Positions 25,050 to 34,096 of a DNA stretch of 64,000 nucleotides are shown here, in pieces. Under the pieces are notes generated by a model, which was not told the DNA's origin, did not search any database, and saw only the letters and a list, made by a program, of their open reading frames with translations. How positions within the stretch are numbered: position 1 is the first letter of the stretch; each line of letters opens with the position of its first letter. Source of the stretch: Flammeovirgaceae bacterium UBA2371 (GTDB taxonomy: Bacteria > Bacteroidota > Bacteroidia > Cytophagales > Cyclobacteriaceae); the NCBI GenBank assembly GCA_002345965.1, contig DDTF01000030.1, positions 119,163 through 183,162 on the forward strand. Reading direction: 5' to 3'. The position numbers and the translations under genes are program-made.

Positions 25050-26120
25050 ATGAGCCAATCCACAATGAGAATAAATAAAACCAGTCAGTCGCAGCTTGCT
25101 AAAGTCGACTTTGAACATCTTGATTTCGGTAAATATGTTTCCGATCACATGGTAGTGGCTAATTATACAAACGGAAAATGGCAAGATGCGGAAATCATTC
25201 CTTACGGAGACCTTCCGATGAGTCCGGCTATGCTTTCACTTCATTATGGGCAATCTGTATTTGAAGGCATGAAAGCATTTAAAATGATGGATGGTAACAT
25301 TAATATTTTCAGACTTAAAAAGCACCATGCAAGATTGAATAAGTCATTGGCCAGAATGTGCATGCCAGAAATTAGCGAGGCGATGTTTACCAATGCGCTA
25401 AGCGAACTGGTGAAATTAGATCACCTTTGGGTCCCTGGTACTGACGGTGCCTCACTCTACATCAGGCCTGTTGTGTTTGCCTCTGAAGCCCGCCTGGGTG
25501 TGAAAATTTCAGATACTTACAAATTTGTAATCATGACTACACCAGTCGGTCCTTACTTTAGTAAACCCTATAAACTTAAAGTTGAAGATCACTATGTGCG
25601 AACAGCAGAAGGAGGTACTGGCTTTGCAAAGTGTGCAGGAAACTACGGAGGGGCTTTTTATCCTACCCTGGTTGCCAAAGATGAAGGATTCGATCAGGTA
25701 CTATGGACAGATCATAAAGACCATCAGTACATCGATGAGGTTGGTATGATGAACGTTATGTTTGTCATGAATGAAAAACTAATTACCCCCGCACTCAACA
25801 CAGCCATTCTTGATGGTGTTACGCGTGACTCTATCCTTTCACTTGCGCGACAAATGAATTTCCCTACAGAAGAAAGAAAGATAAGTTTGACCGAATTGGA
25901 AGAAGGACTCCAAAATGGTTCGCTTACAGAGGCTTTTGGTGTAGGCACAGCAGCAGTAGTAGCCCCAATTCAATCCATTCGCATACATGGCAATGATTAT
26001 ACCATTCCACTTCCCGATGACAACAGTTTTCAGGTGAGGGTAAAAAATCACTTACTCGACATCAGAACTGGTGAAGTAGAGGACAGGAATGATTGGAATT
26101 ATATCATCAAAGTAAAATAG
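25050..26120 (+). CDS. ilvE: Branched-chain amino acid aminotransferase
   Basis: 356 aa, fold-type IV, of the longer eukaryote-like BCAT type. It interconverts Leu, Ile and Val with their 2-oxo acids using 2-oxoglutarate. Visible: LHYGQSVFEGMKAF, the PLP-lysine region GGTGFAKCAGNYGG, DEVGMMNVMFV and LTEAFGVGTAAVV. Alone in its unit apart from the MDR oxidoreductase starting a few bases downstream; 64 bases separate it from the MocR-linked cluster. Confidence 0.93.
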   Translation: MSQSTMRINKTSQSQLAKVDFEHLDFGKYVSDHMVVANYTNGKWQDAEIIPYGDLPMSPAMLSLHYGQSVFEGMKAFKMMDGNINIFRLKKHHARLNKSLARMCMPEISEAMFTNALSELVKLDHLWVPGTDGASLYIRPVVFASEARLGVKISDTYKFVIMTTPVGPYFSKPYKLKVEDHYVRTAEGGTGFAKCAGNYGGAFYPTLVAKDEGFDQVLWTDHKDHQYIDEVGMMNVMFVMNEKLITPALNTAILDGVTRDSILSLARQMNFPTEERKISLTELEEGLQNGSLTEAFGVGTAAVVAPIQSIRIHGNDYTIPLPDDNSFQVRVKNHLLDIRTGEVEDRNDWNYIIKVK

Positions 26121-26127
26121 TTGATTG

Positions 26128-27126
26128 ATGCGTGCTGCTTTTTTTCTCGGAAAAGATACTCCACTCTCCATTAAAGAAATCGAAAAACCAAAACTTGGCA
26201 AAGATCAGGTACTGGTAAAAATAAAAAGTGCTGCCCTCAATCACCATGAGTTATGGATGTTGAAGGAACAAACTGAATCGATGCCTGGTGGCGTTATCCT
26301 TGGTTCCGATGGCAGTGGTGTAGTGGAAGCTGTTGAAGCCGAAGCTGACCAATACCTGATTGGAAAAGAAGTGGTGATCAATCCCGGCATTGGTTGGGGC
26401 AACAATCCTGCGGTTCAAGCTCACTCCTTTAGCATACTCGGATATCCAGCTCACGGAACATTTGGTGATTATGTACTTATATCAAAAAAACAAATATTTG
26501 AAAAACCTGAACACCTCACTTTAGAAGAAGCTGCTGCTGTACCATTGGCGGGGCTTACTGCGTACAGGGCTTTATTTACAAAGGCACGGCTCAGACCAGG
26601 AGAAAAAGTTTTGATAACCGGCATTGGCGGTGGAGTAGCACTATGGGCCATGCAATTTGCGCTGGCTTTTGGTGCCCGAGCCTACGTTACATCCGGATCG
26701 GAAGAGAAAATGAAGAAGGCAAAGGCCTTGGGGGCAACCGCAGCATTTAACTACAAAGATCCAGAATGGACAAAAAAGATTGCTAAAGAAGCAGGCGGCT
26801 TTGACGTAATTATTGACAGTGCTGGTGGCAGTCAGTTCAGCGCATTGCTGGAAATGGCCTACCCTGGCGCACGTGTGGTCATCTACGGTCGTACCGCAGG
26901 TATGATCCCAGACATTTCTCCTAAAACACTTTTCTGGAAACAGCTTTCTATTTTTGGAACGACCATGGGAACTACAGATGAGTTTCTCTCCATGCTTGAT
27001 TTTGTACATAGACATCAACTCAAACCCATCATAGACTCCACTTACAGCCTGGAAAACATTAAGGAAGCTTTTACAAAGATGGATCAAGGGGATCAATTCG
27101 GAAAAATCCTTATATCTGTTGATTGA
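26128..27126 (+). CDS. MDR-family oxidoreductase (zinc-independent, quinone-reductase-like)
   Basis: 332 aa from ATG 26128 (a TTG one codon earlier is possible). GroES-like domain, then a Rossmann domain with GIGGGVALWAMQFA and the NADP-side SGSEEKMKKAKALGA. The translated protein has no cysteine at all, so neither the catalytic nor structural zinc site of alcohol dehydrogenases can exist. It should be an NADPH-dependent enoyl or quinone reductase. Seven bases after ilvE, likely same transcript. Confidence 0.85.
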   Translation: MRAAFFLGKDTPLSIKEIEKPKLGKDQVLVKIKSAALNHHELWMLKEQTESMPGGVILGSDGSGVVEAVEAEADQYLIGKEVVINPGIGWGNNPAVQAHSFSILGYPAHGTFGDYVLISKKQIFEKPEHLTLEEAAAVPLAGLTAYRALFTKARLRPGEKVLITGIGGGVALWAMQFALAFGARAYVTSGSEEKMKKAKALGATAAFNYKDPEWTKKIAKEAGGFDVIIDSAGGSQFSALLEMAYPGARVVIYGRTAGMIPDISPKTLFWKQLSIFGTTMGTTDEFLSMLDFVHRHQLKPIIDSTYSLENIKEAFTKMDQGDQFGKILISVD

Positions 27127-27137
27127 AATAACCATGT

Positions 27138-27542
27138 ATGAAAAATATCTCCTATCGATCTGATGTAAAAATTTCACCTGATCAATTCATTGATGTTTTA
27201 AAACGCTCTACCCTTGACGAACGTAGACCTGTCAACAGTATCGAGCGAATAACCAAAATGTTGGAGTACGGCAACGTGCTTGTAACGGCATGGCACAACA
27301 AAAAGTTAGTAGGTGTTTCAAGGGCATTAACAGATTTTTCTTTCTGCTGCTATTTGTCGGATTTAGCTGTTGATCAAGACTATCAAAAGAAAGGCATTGG
27401 CAAAAGATTGATTGATGAAACCCACAAAGTTTCAGGAGAACTTACTACTTTGATACTATTAGCAGCACCGGCAGCTGTGAATTATTATCCAAAAATCGGG
27501 ATGGAGCAATTCAAAGATTGTTTTATTTTCCGGAGAAAATAA
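27138..27542 (+). CDS. GNAT-family N-acetyltransferase
   Basis: 134 aa. Acetyl-CoA binding motif A is seen in LSDLAVDQDYQKKGIGKRLIDETHK (Q/RxxGxG/A) and the domain ends YYPKIGMEQFKDCFIFRRK. Short single-domain enzyme; acceptor unknown. Eleven bases after the MDR gene and 12 before the GreA-like gene. Confidence 0.85.
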   Translation: MKNISYRSDVKISPDQFIDVLKRSTLDERRPVNSIERITKMLEYGNVLVTAWHNKKLVGVSRALTDFSFCCYLSDLAVDQDYQKKGIGKRLIDETHKVSGELTTLILLAAPAAVNYYPKIGMEQFKDCFIFRRK

Positions 27543-27554
27543 TCCTGAAGCATC

Positions 27555-28007
27555 TTGAAGAGCCTGAAACAAAAACTATATGCCCACTGTCACCAATGGG
27601 TGGATGAAAAAATAGCTTTAGCTCAAAATGTTATTCGAAACGCGCAATCCAGTGCCAACCAAGAGACAAAAAGCAGTGCAGGCGATAAATACGAAACAGG
27701 AAGGGCCATGGCACAGCTTGAGATCGAAAAAAGTACTACCCAATTGGCAGAAGCCAACAAACTTAAACAGCTGCTCAATGAGTTGAGCAGCGAAACTTTG
27801 AGCCCCAAAGCTCGATTGGGAAGCTTGATTGAAACTGATAATGGCTGGTTTTATTTATCAATAAGTGCCGGTAAGGTAGCCATAGACGGGATCGATTGTA
27901 TTTGTCTTTCACCGGCCTCTCCATTGGGTAACCAAATGATGGGTCTGCAGGCGGGGGATCAAATCACCTTCAACCAATTAAATTATTTCATTAAAAACAT
28001 CCATTAA
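27555..28007 (+). CDS. GreA/GreB-like C-terminal domain protein
   Basis: 150 aa, TTG start at 27555 (no early ATG). The N-terminal half is a charged helical region (KIALAQNVIRNAQSSANQ...) ending in a coiled coil. The C-terminal half (GSLIETDNGWFYLSISAGK, CLSPASPLGNQMMGLQAGDQI) matches the FKBP-like domain of GreA-type elongation factors. The coiled coil is shorter than in true GreA and the acidic tip is not obvious, so it may bind RNA polymerase without transcript cleavage (inference). Homologues in Bacteroidota are often mislabelled 3-oxoacyl-ACP synthase. Confidence 0.65.
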   Translation: MKSLKQKLYAHCHQWVDEKIALAQNVIRNAQSSANQETKSSAGDKYETGRAMAQLEIEKSTTQLAEANKLKQLLNELSSETLSPKARLGSLIETDNGWFYLSISAGKVAIDGIDCICLSPASPLGNQMMGLQAGDQITFNQLNYFIKNIH

Positions 28008-28069
28008 GGCCACTGTGGGCGAATAGGGCTTATTTTCAAGAAAAACAAGGAAATTAGCAGTAAAATGCT

Positions 28070-28077
28070 TAATTTTG
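28070..28077 (+). promoter_or_regulatory. Candidate -7 element
   Basis: TAATTTTG is an exact TAnnTTTG match in the 195-base gap before the small gene at 28203. It would give a leader of about 120 bases. No good -33 match. Confidence 0.3.
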
Positions 28078-28202
28078 CACGACTTATTTTAACAGTAAGA
28101 ATTAAGCCTATCAAAACACAGACACACCTTCCGAACCAAACCTGCCACGAAGGAGTTTTATCATTGAAAATTGGATTGTTTCACAATAAATTAAGCTAAG
28201 CT

Positions 28203-28433
28203 ATGGGAAGACCCCCTATATTACCCAAGAAGAAGAAGGATGGTTTTTATCTTGAAATTCGCAACAAGGGAGCAAAGTCTGGAATTATTATCATCCGAGA
28301 CTCAGAAAAGGAGATGATGCAGGCCGTAAAGCAATATGAAAACACAAAGGATGTAATCATTCTGGGTGAACACCGAAGCGGTAAACGCGTGGAGGACAAG
28401 AAAAAGAAAGTACATCAAAAGGAAAAAGCATAA
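28203..28433 (+). CDS. Small basic conserved protein
   Basis: 76 aa, no recognised domain. The N-terminus (GRPPILPKKKKDGFYLEIRNKG) and the C-terminus (RSGKRVEDKKKKVHQKEK) are very rich in Lys, with a compact alpha/beta-like centre (SGIIIIRDSEKEMMQAVKQYE...DVIILGEH). The charge pattern suggests nucleic-acid or ribosome binding, which is inference. It has its own leader and a strong terminator, so it is a separate unit. Confidence 0.7.
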   Translation: MGRPPILPKKKKDGFYLEIRNKGAKSGIIIIRDSEKEMMQAVKQYENTKDVIILGEHRSGKRVEDKKKKVHQKEKA

Positions 28434-28435
28434 AT

Positions 28436-28463
28436 AAAAAGCCCCACTCAGTGGGGCTTTTTT
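28436..28463. terminator. Bidirectional rho-independent terminator
   Basis: Stem GCCCCAC/GTGGGGC (28441-28447 with 28451-28457), loop TCA, flanked by A and T runs. Shared by the small plus-strand gene and the convergent DUF3127 gene. Confidence 0.85.
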
Positions 28464-28467
28464 GTTA

Positions 28468-28827
28468 CTAGAAAGGCAAATCGTCTGATCCTCCCGAGCC
28501 CATGGGCTCATCCATTGGTGGCGGTGGTGAATATGAACCCCCTCCGTTACTGCCATTTCCACTTTTTTCTACCTTCCAGGCACGTGCTTCGGTGTACCAT
28601 CTTCCATTGTATTCACGGCTCTCCAAGTCAACGGCTACATTCACCTCATCTCCCTCAGTGACACCAAACTGGTCAATTTTATCTCCCCATATAGAAAGAC
28701 ATACTTTCTTAGGATACTGACTCTGCGTTTCTACAATAAATTCTTGCTTTCTCCACTGTCCCTTCTTTCCCATTCCTGATTGCAGGGGAAGCAGTTGTAT
28801 CACTCTTCCTTTTAATTCCATAGCCAT
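28468..28827 (-). CDS. DUF3127 protein with SSB-like tail
   Basis: 119 aa from ATG 28827 (ATG 28821 is also possible); the frame is open 24 codons further upstream but those are not conserved-looking. An OB-fold-like core (ELKGRVIQLLPLQSG, KVCLSIWGDKIDQF, EGDEVNVAVDLESREYNGRWY) is followed by a Gly/Pro/Ser linker and an acidic-hydrophobic tip SDDLPF, like the protein-interaction tail of single-strand DNA-binding protein. A role in single-stranded nucleic-acid binding and partner recruitment is likely but unproven. Lies downstream of tadA on the same strand. Confidence 0.8.
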   Translation of the reverse strand: MAMELKGRVIQLLPLQSGMGKKGQWRKQEFIVETQSQYPKKVCLSIWGDKIDQFGVTEGDEVNVAVDLESREYNGRWYTEARAWKVEKSGNGSNGGGSYSPPPPMDEPMGSGGSDDLPF

Positions 28828-28912
28828 AGGGCATTCTTTTATTAGTTGTATAGATACTTTTTCAATTGGCAATTTGTCGATTAATTGACAATATGACAAC
28901 GATCTAATTTGG

Positions 28913-29362
28913 CTACTCTCTAATACGCTTAAAAAAATTATCGACCAGCATTTTACATTCTTCCTGCTTTATATCCTTAACAACAGTCGTTTTTGGATGT
29001 AGCACCGGGCTTTTGGACAATGAATAGCCCCGTTGCACGTCTGAGGCTCCATATACAAGTTTCATCAATTGTACCCAGTGCAATGCCCCAGCGCACATCA
29101 TACAAGGCTCCAGCGTTACGAACAAAATACATTCACTCAAATATTTTGAACCAAGATAGTTGGAGGCTGAGGTAATCGCCAGCATTTCGGCATGAGCCGT
29201 TGCATCGGTCAGTTGTTCTGTTTGATTGTGTGCCCTGGCAATGATTTTGTTTTTACACACCACCACTGCGCCAACGGGTACCTCCCCATTTTCAAAGGCT
29301 TTGTTGGCTTCTTTTAGTGCTTCACGCATGAAATACTCATCTGTATACAGGTCCATATGCAT
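28913..29362 (-). CDS. tadA: tRNA adenosine(34) deaminase / nucleoside deaminase
   Basis: 149 aa. Zinc and catalytic motifs: HAEM (His-Ala-Glu) near residue 57 and PCMMCAGAL near 87. It deaminates A34 to inosine in tRNA-Arg(ACG). The start is ATG 29362 or ATG 29356; the second fits the family better. Co-directional with the DUF3127 gene 85 bases downstream. No other deaminase is present in the window. Confidence 0.9.
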   Translation of the reverse strand: MHMDLYTDEYFMREALKEANKAFENGEVPVGAVVVCKNKIIARAHNQTEQLTDATAHAEMLAITSASNYLGSKYLSECILFVTLEPCMMCAGALHWVQLMKLVYGASDVQRGYSLSKSPVLHPKTTVVKDIKQEECKMLVDNFFKRIRE

Positions 29363-29404
29363 GGTTTAATCAGGCAAGTTGTTTTGCCCCAAACTTCTTG
29401 ATCA

Positions 29405-29953
29405 TCACTTTATTTTGAGGGAGTTCATTACAGCACGGGCTGTTTCCTGCCATTCACTTTTCATTTGATCAGGACAGGTAAACGTTATCACCAATGTTCT
29501 GTTCTTTTCGACCAGATAAAGCACATAAGAATATTTGACGATCGCTTCCTGATCTCCGATGGCCCTTCTGTCTCCGTTTATTCTGGAATCAAATTCGAAA
29601 TAGATATATTTTTTATGGTGGATTTCCCGGATGCCCTCTTCAATCATCTCTACCCGGTCGTACAGATTGTAAATTCCAGCTTTGAAAAATTGCTGAGACA
29701 TCTCTATGTTGGCGTCAGGCCATTGTGTTGCGCTTGTTTTTATACTAAAATCAATAACCCTGTCCGGGTCGGTAAAGGCAGCAATGGGTTTTCTAACAGA
29801 TGGATGACGCAAGGCGATGTCTTCGGGGGTCATGGCCATCAATTCCTTTGGAATAGAGACCGTAATGTTATTGGTGATCTTTGTTTTGACCAGCTTGTGA
29901 CCCTCTTCATTAATATTGAAAAACAGAAATATGAGCAATCCGATTTTTATCAT
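29405..29953 (-). CDS. Hypothetical protein, PsbP/DcrB-like fold possible
   Basis: 182 aa with a short hydrophobic N-terminus (MIKIGLLIFLFFNI) that may be a signal peptide. The body (VSIPKELMAMTPEDIALRHPSVRKPIAAFTDPDRVIDFSI... LVITFTCPDQMKSEWQETARAVMNSLKI) resembles small periplasmic proteins of the PsbP/DcrB type, which is only a weak similarity of pattern. Upstream of tadA on the same strand with a 42-base gap. No function can be given. Confidence 0.7.
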   Translation of the reverse strand: MIKIGLLIFLFFNINEEGHKLVKTKITNNITVSIPKELMAMTPEDIALRHPSVRKPIAAFTDPDRVIDFSIKTSATQWPDANIEMSQQFFKAGIYNLYDRVEMIEEGIREIHHKKYIYFEFDSRINGDRRAIGDQEAIVKYSYVLYLVEKNRTLVITFTCPDQMKSEWQETARAVMNSLKIK

Positions 29954-30091
29954 AGTGTTATTTAAGCATAAATGAGACCAAAGCAGCCCGCAGTCGGGAG
30001 ACCTTTTAGAAATGGCATTAATTCAAGGCCGGAGACGCATAAACGCTCAACCTTTTGTTAATTTGCACACTCAAATTTAACACAAAATTAC

Positions 30092-31849
30092 ATGCTACGG
30101 ACTCACACATGCGGTGAACTGCGGATAGAGAATGTTAATCAACAAGTAACCCTGACTGGCTGGGTACAACGAGTACGTGACAAGGGCAGTTTGCTATGGG
30201 TCGATCTCAGAGATCGCTATGGTATCACCCAGTTATTCCTGGAAGAAGGTAAATCGGCTGAAGCCCTGATTCAAACAGCACGCGAATGCGGACGTGAGTT
30301 CGTCATTAAAGCCGTTGGCACGGTGGTAGAACGACAATCCAAAAACAACAAAATGGCCACTGGCGATATTGAAATTCGAGTGGACCAGATTGAAATACTT
30401 AACCCATCCAAAACACCTCCATTTACCATCGAAGATGATACCGATGGTGGTGACGACCTGCGCATGAAATACCGCTATCTGGATTTGAGAAGAAATCCTG
30501 TACGTGAAAGTTTACAATTGCGTCACAAAATGGGACAGCAAACCAGACAGTATCTTGACGGGCAAAATTTTATCGAAGTAGAAACACCCGTATTGATCAA
30601 GTCAACTCCTGAAGGTGCCCGTGATTTTGTGGTTCCTTCACGGATGAATCAAGGAGAATTCTATGCCCTCCCCCAGTCCCCCCAAACCTTTAAGCAACTA
30701 TTGATGGTATCAGGTTTTGATCGTTACTATCAAATTGTAAAATGTTTTAGGGATGAAGACCTCAGAGCCGACCGTCAACCGGAATTTACTCAGATCGACT
30801 GCGAGATGGCCTTCGTCCAGCAGGAAGACATACTTAATGTTTTTGAAGGCTTGATACGTCACCTGTTTAAAAATGTAAAAGGCATTGACATCCCGGCAGT
30901 TCCTCGCATGTCTTACGATCATGCCATGAAATATTACGGATCTGACAAACCCGACACCAGATTCGAGATGAAATTCGTAGAATTAAATGAGGTGGCCAAA
31001 GGAAAAGGATTTTCAATATTTGATGATGCCCCTTTAGTAGTAGGGATCAACGCCAAAGGTTGTGCAGGATATACACGAAAACAAATTGATGAGCTCACTG
31101 ATTATGTAAAACGACCACAAGTGGGTGCCAAAGGCCTGGTGTACGCACGATACAATGAAGACGGCACATTCAAATCTTCTGTTGATAAATTCTACGATGA
31201 AGCAGCCTTAAAAACCTGGGCAGAAAAAATGGATGCAGCCCCTGGCGATCTGATGCTGATCATGTCAGGTGAAGAGGAAAAAACAAGAAAGGGTTTGAGC
31301 GATTTGCGTTTGCATCTGGGCAGCCAGCTTGGGCTTCGCGATAAAAATAAATTTGCTGCGCTCTGGGTATTGGATTTTCCCCTGTTTGAATGGGACGAAG
31401 ACACAAAGCGATTTCATGCCAAACACCATCCGTTCACTTCACCCAAGCGCGAGGACATTCCTATGCTGGACAGCGATCCAGGAAAAGTTCGTGCCAATGC
31501 CTACGACATGGTGATCAACGGAACTGAAATAGGTGGTGGCTCCATTCGTATCCACGACAGACCCACACAACAGCTGATGTTTAAGAAACTGGGCTTCACC
31601 GATGAGGAAGCAAAAAAACAATTCGGCTTTTTGATGGAAGCTTTCGAATATGGCGCGCCCCCGCATGGAGGCATTGCCTTCGGCTTCGATCGTCTGTGCT
31701 CCATCTTTGGAGGTGTTGACTCTATCCGCGACTTCATTGCATTCCCCAAAAACAATGCAGGTAGAGACGTGATGATCGATTCACCTTCAACCATTGCTAA
31801 GGAACAGCTTGACGAATTGGGCATTGCATTAAAATCTGCTGTGAAATAA
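30092..31849 (+). CDS. aspS: Aspartate--tRNA ligase
   Basis: 585 aa, class II synthetase of the bacterial type. N-terminal OB fold (VTLTGWVQRVRDKGSLLWVDLRDRYG), class II motif 2 around CFRDEDLRADRQPEFTQID, the bacterial GAD insertion (about 290-420) and motif 3 GGIAFGFDRL. It charges tRNA-Asp. Monocistronic by position: terminator-like hairpin at 31887-31919 follows. The divergent neighbour at 29953 is unrelated. Confidence 0.98.
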   Translation: MLRTHTCGELRIENVNQQVTLTGWVQRVRDKGSLLWVDLRDRYGITQLFLEEGKSAEALIQTARECGREFVIKAVGTVVERQSKNNKMATGDIEIRVDQIEILNPSKTPPFTIEDDTDGGDDLRMKYRYLDLRRNPVRESLQLRHKMGQQTRQYLDGQNFIEVETPVLIKSTPEGARDFVVPSRMNQGEFYALPQSPQTFKQLLMVSGFDRYYQIVKCFRDEDLRADRQPEFTQIDCEMAFVQQEDILNVFEGLIRHLFKNVKGIDIPAVPRMSYDHAMKYYGSDKPDTRFEMKFVELNEVAKGKGFSIFDDAPLVVGINAKGCAGYTRKQIDELTDYVKRPQVGAKGLVYARYNEDGTFKSSVDKFYDEAALKTWAEKMDAAPGDLMLIMSGEEEKTRKGLSDLRLHLGSQLGLRDKNKFAALWVLDFPLFEWDEDTKRFHAKHHPFTSPKREDIPMLDSDPGKVRANAYDMVINGTEIGGGSIRIHDRPTQQLMFKKLGFTDEEAKKQFGFLMEAFEYGAPPHGGIAFGFDRLCSIFGGVDSIRDFIAFPKNNAGRDVMIDSPSTIAKEQLDELGIALKSAVK

Positions 31850-31886
31850 TATATACTGTAGAAAGTCGCCATCAAATGGACAGCTA

Positions 31887-31919
31887 ACCTCCCACCATTA
31901 GTGGAGGTAACTCGTTTTT
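31887..31919 (+). terminator. Terminator-like hairpin after aspS
   Basis: ACCTCCCAC (31887-31895) pairs with GTGGAGGT (31901-31908) with one bulged C and loop CATTA; a T-rich stretch follows. Suits the end of aspS. Confidence 0.6.
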
Positions 31920-31951
31920 ACTAAATTGATATCTCATTTAAAGTGAATTCA

Positions 31952-33181
31952 ATGATTTATCGCTTTTGTCTTTTGGTAGCTGTTATATTGGTTGCCTTTT
32001 CAAGCTTTGCGCAAAAAAGAAGCAAGTCAATCACTCCTTCTGTTTATTACCCCGAAAAGCAATGGGAAACCAAACAACCCGCTGATGTAGGAATGGATCC
32101 TGCCTTATTAAAAGAAGCAGTTGACTTTGCCATTGCCAGCGATGCCAGCGCACCTCGCAACCTCAAACTCAATCATTATCGCAGTTTTGGTAGAGAGCCT
32201 TTTGGCGATGCCATAGGACCTATTAAGGACAGGGGTGACCAAACCGGCATCATTATTAAAAATGGTTATGTTATTGCCGAATGGGGTGAGCCCTGGCGCG
32301 TAGACATGACGCACAGCGTAACCAAAAGTTTTCTGTCCAGCGTAGTTGGACTGGCTTACGACCGTGGATTAATCCGAAGCATTGATGATGAAGTTTACCA
32401 ATATGTCCCTCCTATTTTAGTTTACAATCCAGAACCATCAAGAGACAAAGCCAACGAATTTGACAAGACCGATCTAATGGATTTATTTGCTACACCTCAC
32501 AATCGCACCATTACCTGGAAGCAGATGCTACAGCAGAATAGTGATTGGGAAGGAACATTGTGGGGAAAACCAGACTGGGCTGACCGACCCAGCCAGCAAT
32601 ATGGAGAATGGCTCACCAAGAGAAACCAACCCGGAACGGTATACGAATACAACGATACGCGGGTAAATGCACTGGCACTTGCAGCTTTGAGCGTATGGAG
32701 AAAACCCTTACCCGAAGTATTGAAGGAAAATATCATGGACCCCATCGGAGCCAGCAACATGTGGCGATGGTATGGCTATGAAAACTCATGGATCGTACTG
32801 GACGGCCGACCTGTACAATCTGTAAGTGGTGGAGGTCATTGGGGCGGTGGTATGTTTATCCACGCTTACGACATGGCACGATTTGGCTACCTCACCCTGC
32901 GTAACGGAAAATGGAAAGACCAACAAATCGTATCTGAACAATGGAACAAATGGGCACAGACACCCTCTACACCTGAACCTACCTATGGATTTATGAATTG
33001 GTTTTTGAATACCAACAAAAAGTTTTTACCCAGTGCGCCCGAAAAAGTTTTCGTCCATATAGGTAATGGCACCAACATGATTTACGTTGATCAGGAAAAT
33101 GATATTGTGGCGGTTGTGAGGTGGATTGAGAATAGCCAAATGGATGAATTTGTTAAACGATTACTTGCTGCAAAAAAATAA
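31952..33181 (+). CDS. Serine hydrolase, beta-lactamase class C family
   Basis: 409 aa from ATG 31952 (a GTG three codons upstream is possible). Signal peptide ends at SSFAQ. Catalytic SxxK is SVTK in MTHSVTKSF, the second motif is YEYNDTRVN (Tyr-x-Asn pattern) and a GGHWGGGMF segment replaces the third (KTG) motif. Probably an exported esterase or D-amino-acid peptidase; true beta-lactamase activity is not implied. Six bases before the TPR lipoprotein gene, same unit. Confidence 0.87.
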   Translation: MIYRFCLLVAVILVAFSSFAQKRSKSITPSVYYPEKQWETKQPADVGMDPALLKEAVDFAIASDASAPRNLKLNHYRSFGREPFGDAIGPIKDRGDQTGIIIKNGYVIAEWGEPWRVDMTHSVTKSFLSSVVGLAYDRGLIRSIDDEVYQYVPPILVYNPEPSRDKANEFDKTDLMDLFATPHNRTITWKQMLQQNSDWEGTLWGKPDWADRPSQQYGEWLTKRNQPGTVYEYNDTRVNALALAALSVWRKPLPEVLKENIMDPIGASNMWRWYGYENSWIVLDGRPVQSVSGGGHWGGGMFIHAYDMARFGYLTLRNGKWKDQQIVSEQWNKWAQTPSTPEPTYGFMNWFLNTNKKFLPSAPEKVFVHIGNGTNMIYVDQENDIVAVVRWIENSQMDEFVKRLLAAKK

Positions 33182-33187
33182 AATCAC

Positions 33188-34096
33188 ATGCTCAAAAAGT
33201 TAACCGTCATCATTCTGGCTTTAATAGTGTTTTCCTGCAGTAAATCAAGCAAGGCACTCTATGAAGAAGCTTCGCTTCGGTTTGACAGAGAAGACTTCAA
33301 AGGAGCCATAAGTCTGCTGGATTCTGTTATCGCCATGGATAATAACAATGCCGATGCCTATTACACCAGGGGGAGCAGTAAATTCAACATTGATGATTTT
33401 GAAGGTGCCATTTTGGACTATTCAAAAGCCATTGAGCTTACGAAAGAAGTTGACCCTGAATTGTATTACTATAGAGGTGATGCCTATCTGAGTGTGAATC
33501 AGCATAAAAATGCCATTAAAGATTTTACAATGGCAGTGACCACAAAACCGGATTATGCTGAAGCCTTCCAGCTGAGGGCAGATGCATGGAACTCTATTGG
33601 AAATGCGGACAGTGCTGTATTGGATTATTCCAGGGCCATCGATCTCAAACCCACGCTGGCCGGGCCCTATTATGGCATGGCCAATTACTATTCCAATCTC
33701 TCAGATTACGACCAGGCCATTGGTTTCTATTCCAAAGCCATAGAACTAGGTGCGCAAGCCGATTACTACTTCAACAGGGGTTTGGTCTATTATCTAGAAC
33801 ACGATTTTAAGAATGCTATCAGTGATTTTACCCATACACTGGAGATGGACAATCAATTTCTGGAGGCGTATGTGATGCGCGGAAATGTAAAAGATGAGGC
33901 AGGAATGGGCGCAGAAGCACTTCTTGATTTTGATGAAGCCATTCGCCTAGACCCATCCTATGCCTCTGCTTACTATAACAGAGGGATCACCCGCAAAAGT
34001 CAGGGTAACCTGCCAGGAGCTTGCGATGATTTTAACAAAGCATTGGAGCTTGGATACATGGAAGCCATCGCCAAAACAGGCGACTGCCCCAACTAG
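33188..34096 (+). CDS. TPR lipoprotein
   Basis: 302 aa. Lipoprotein signal with lipobox IVFSC (Cys17), followed by about seven TPR units (NADAYYTRGSSKFNIDDFEGAI, YYYRGDAYLSVNQHKNAI and so on). Sits in the periplasm or outer membrane as a scaffold. Co-transcribed with the serine hydrolase upstream. Its stop overlaps the stop of the convergent gene by four bases, so there is no room for a terminator between them. Confidence 0.85.
   Translation: MLKKLTVIILALIVFSCSKSSKALYEEASLRFDREDFKGAISLLDSVIAMDNNNADAYYTRGSSKFNIDDFEGAILDYSKAIELTKEVDPELYYYRGDAYLSVNQHKNAIKDFTMAVTTKPDYAEAFQLRADAWNSIGNADSAVLDYSRAIDLKPTLAGPYYGMANYYSNLSDYDQAIGFYSKAIELGAQADYYFNRGLVYYLEHDFKNAISDFTHTLEMDNQFLEAYVMRGNVKDEAGMGAEALLDFDEAIRLDPSYASAYYNRGITRKSQGNLPGACDDFNKALELGYMEAIAKTGDCPN

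Noticed and set aside
26641..27177. 178-codon open frame on the minus strand
   Set aside because: Overlaps the MDR oxidoreductase in antisense; very high Cys/Phe/His content and no motif.
29465..29965. 166-codon open frame on the plus strand
   Set aside because: Antisense to the 29405-29953 gene, whose signal-like N-terminus and position in a same-strand series look more genuine. Still, neither has a known family, so this is a judgement.
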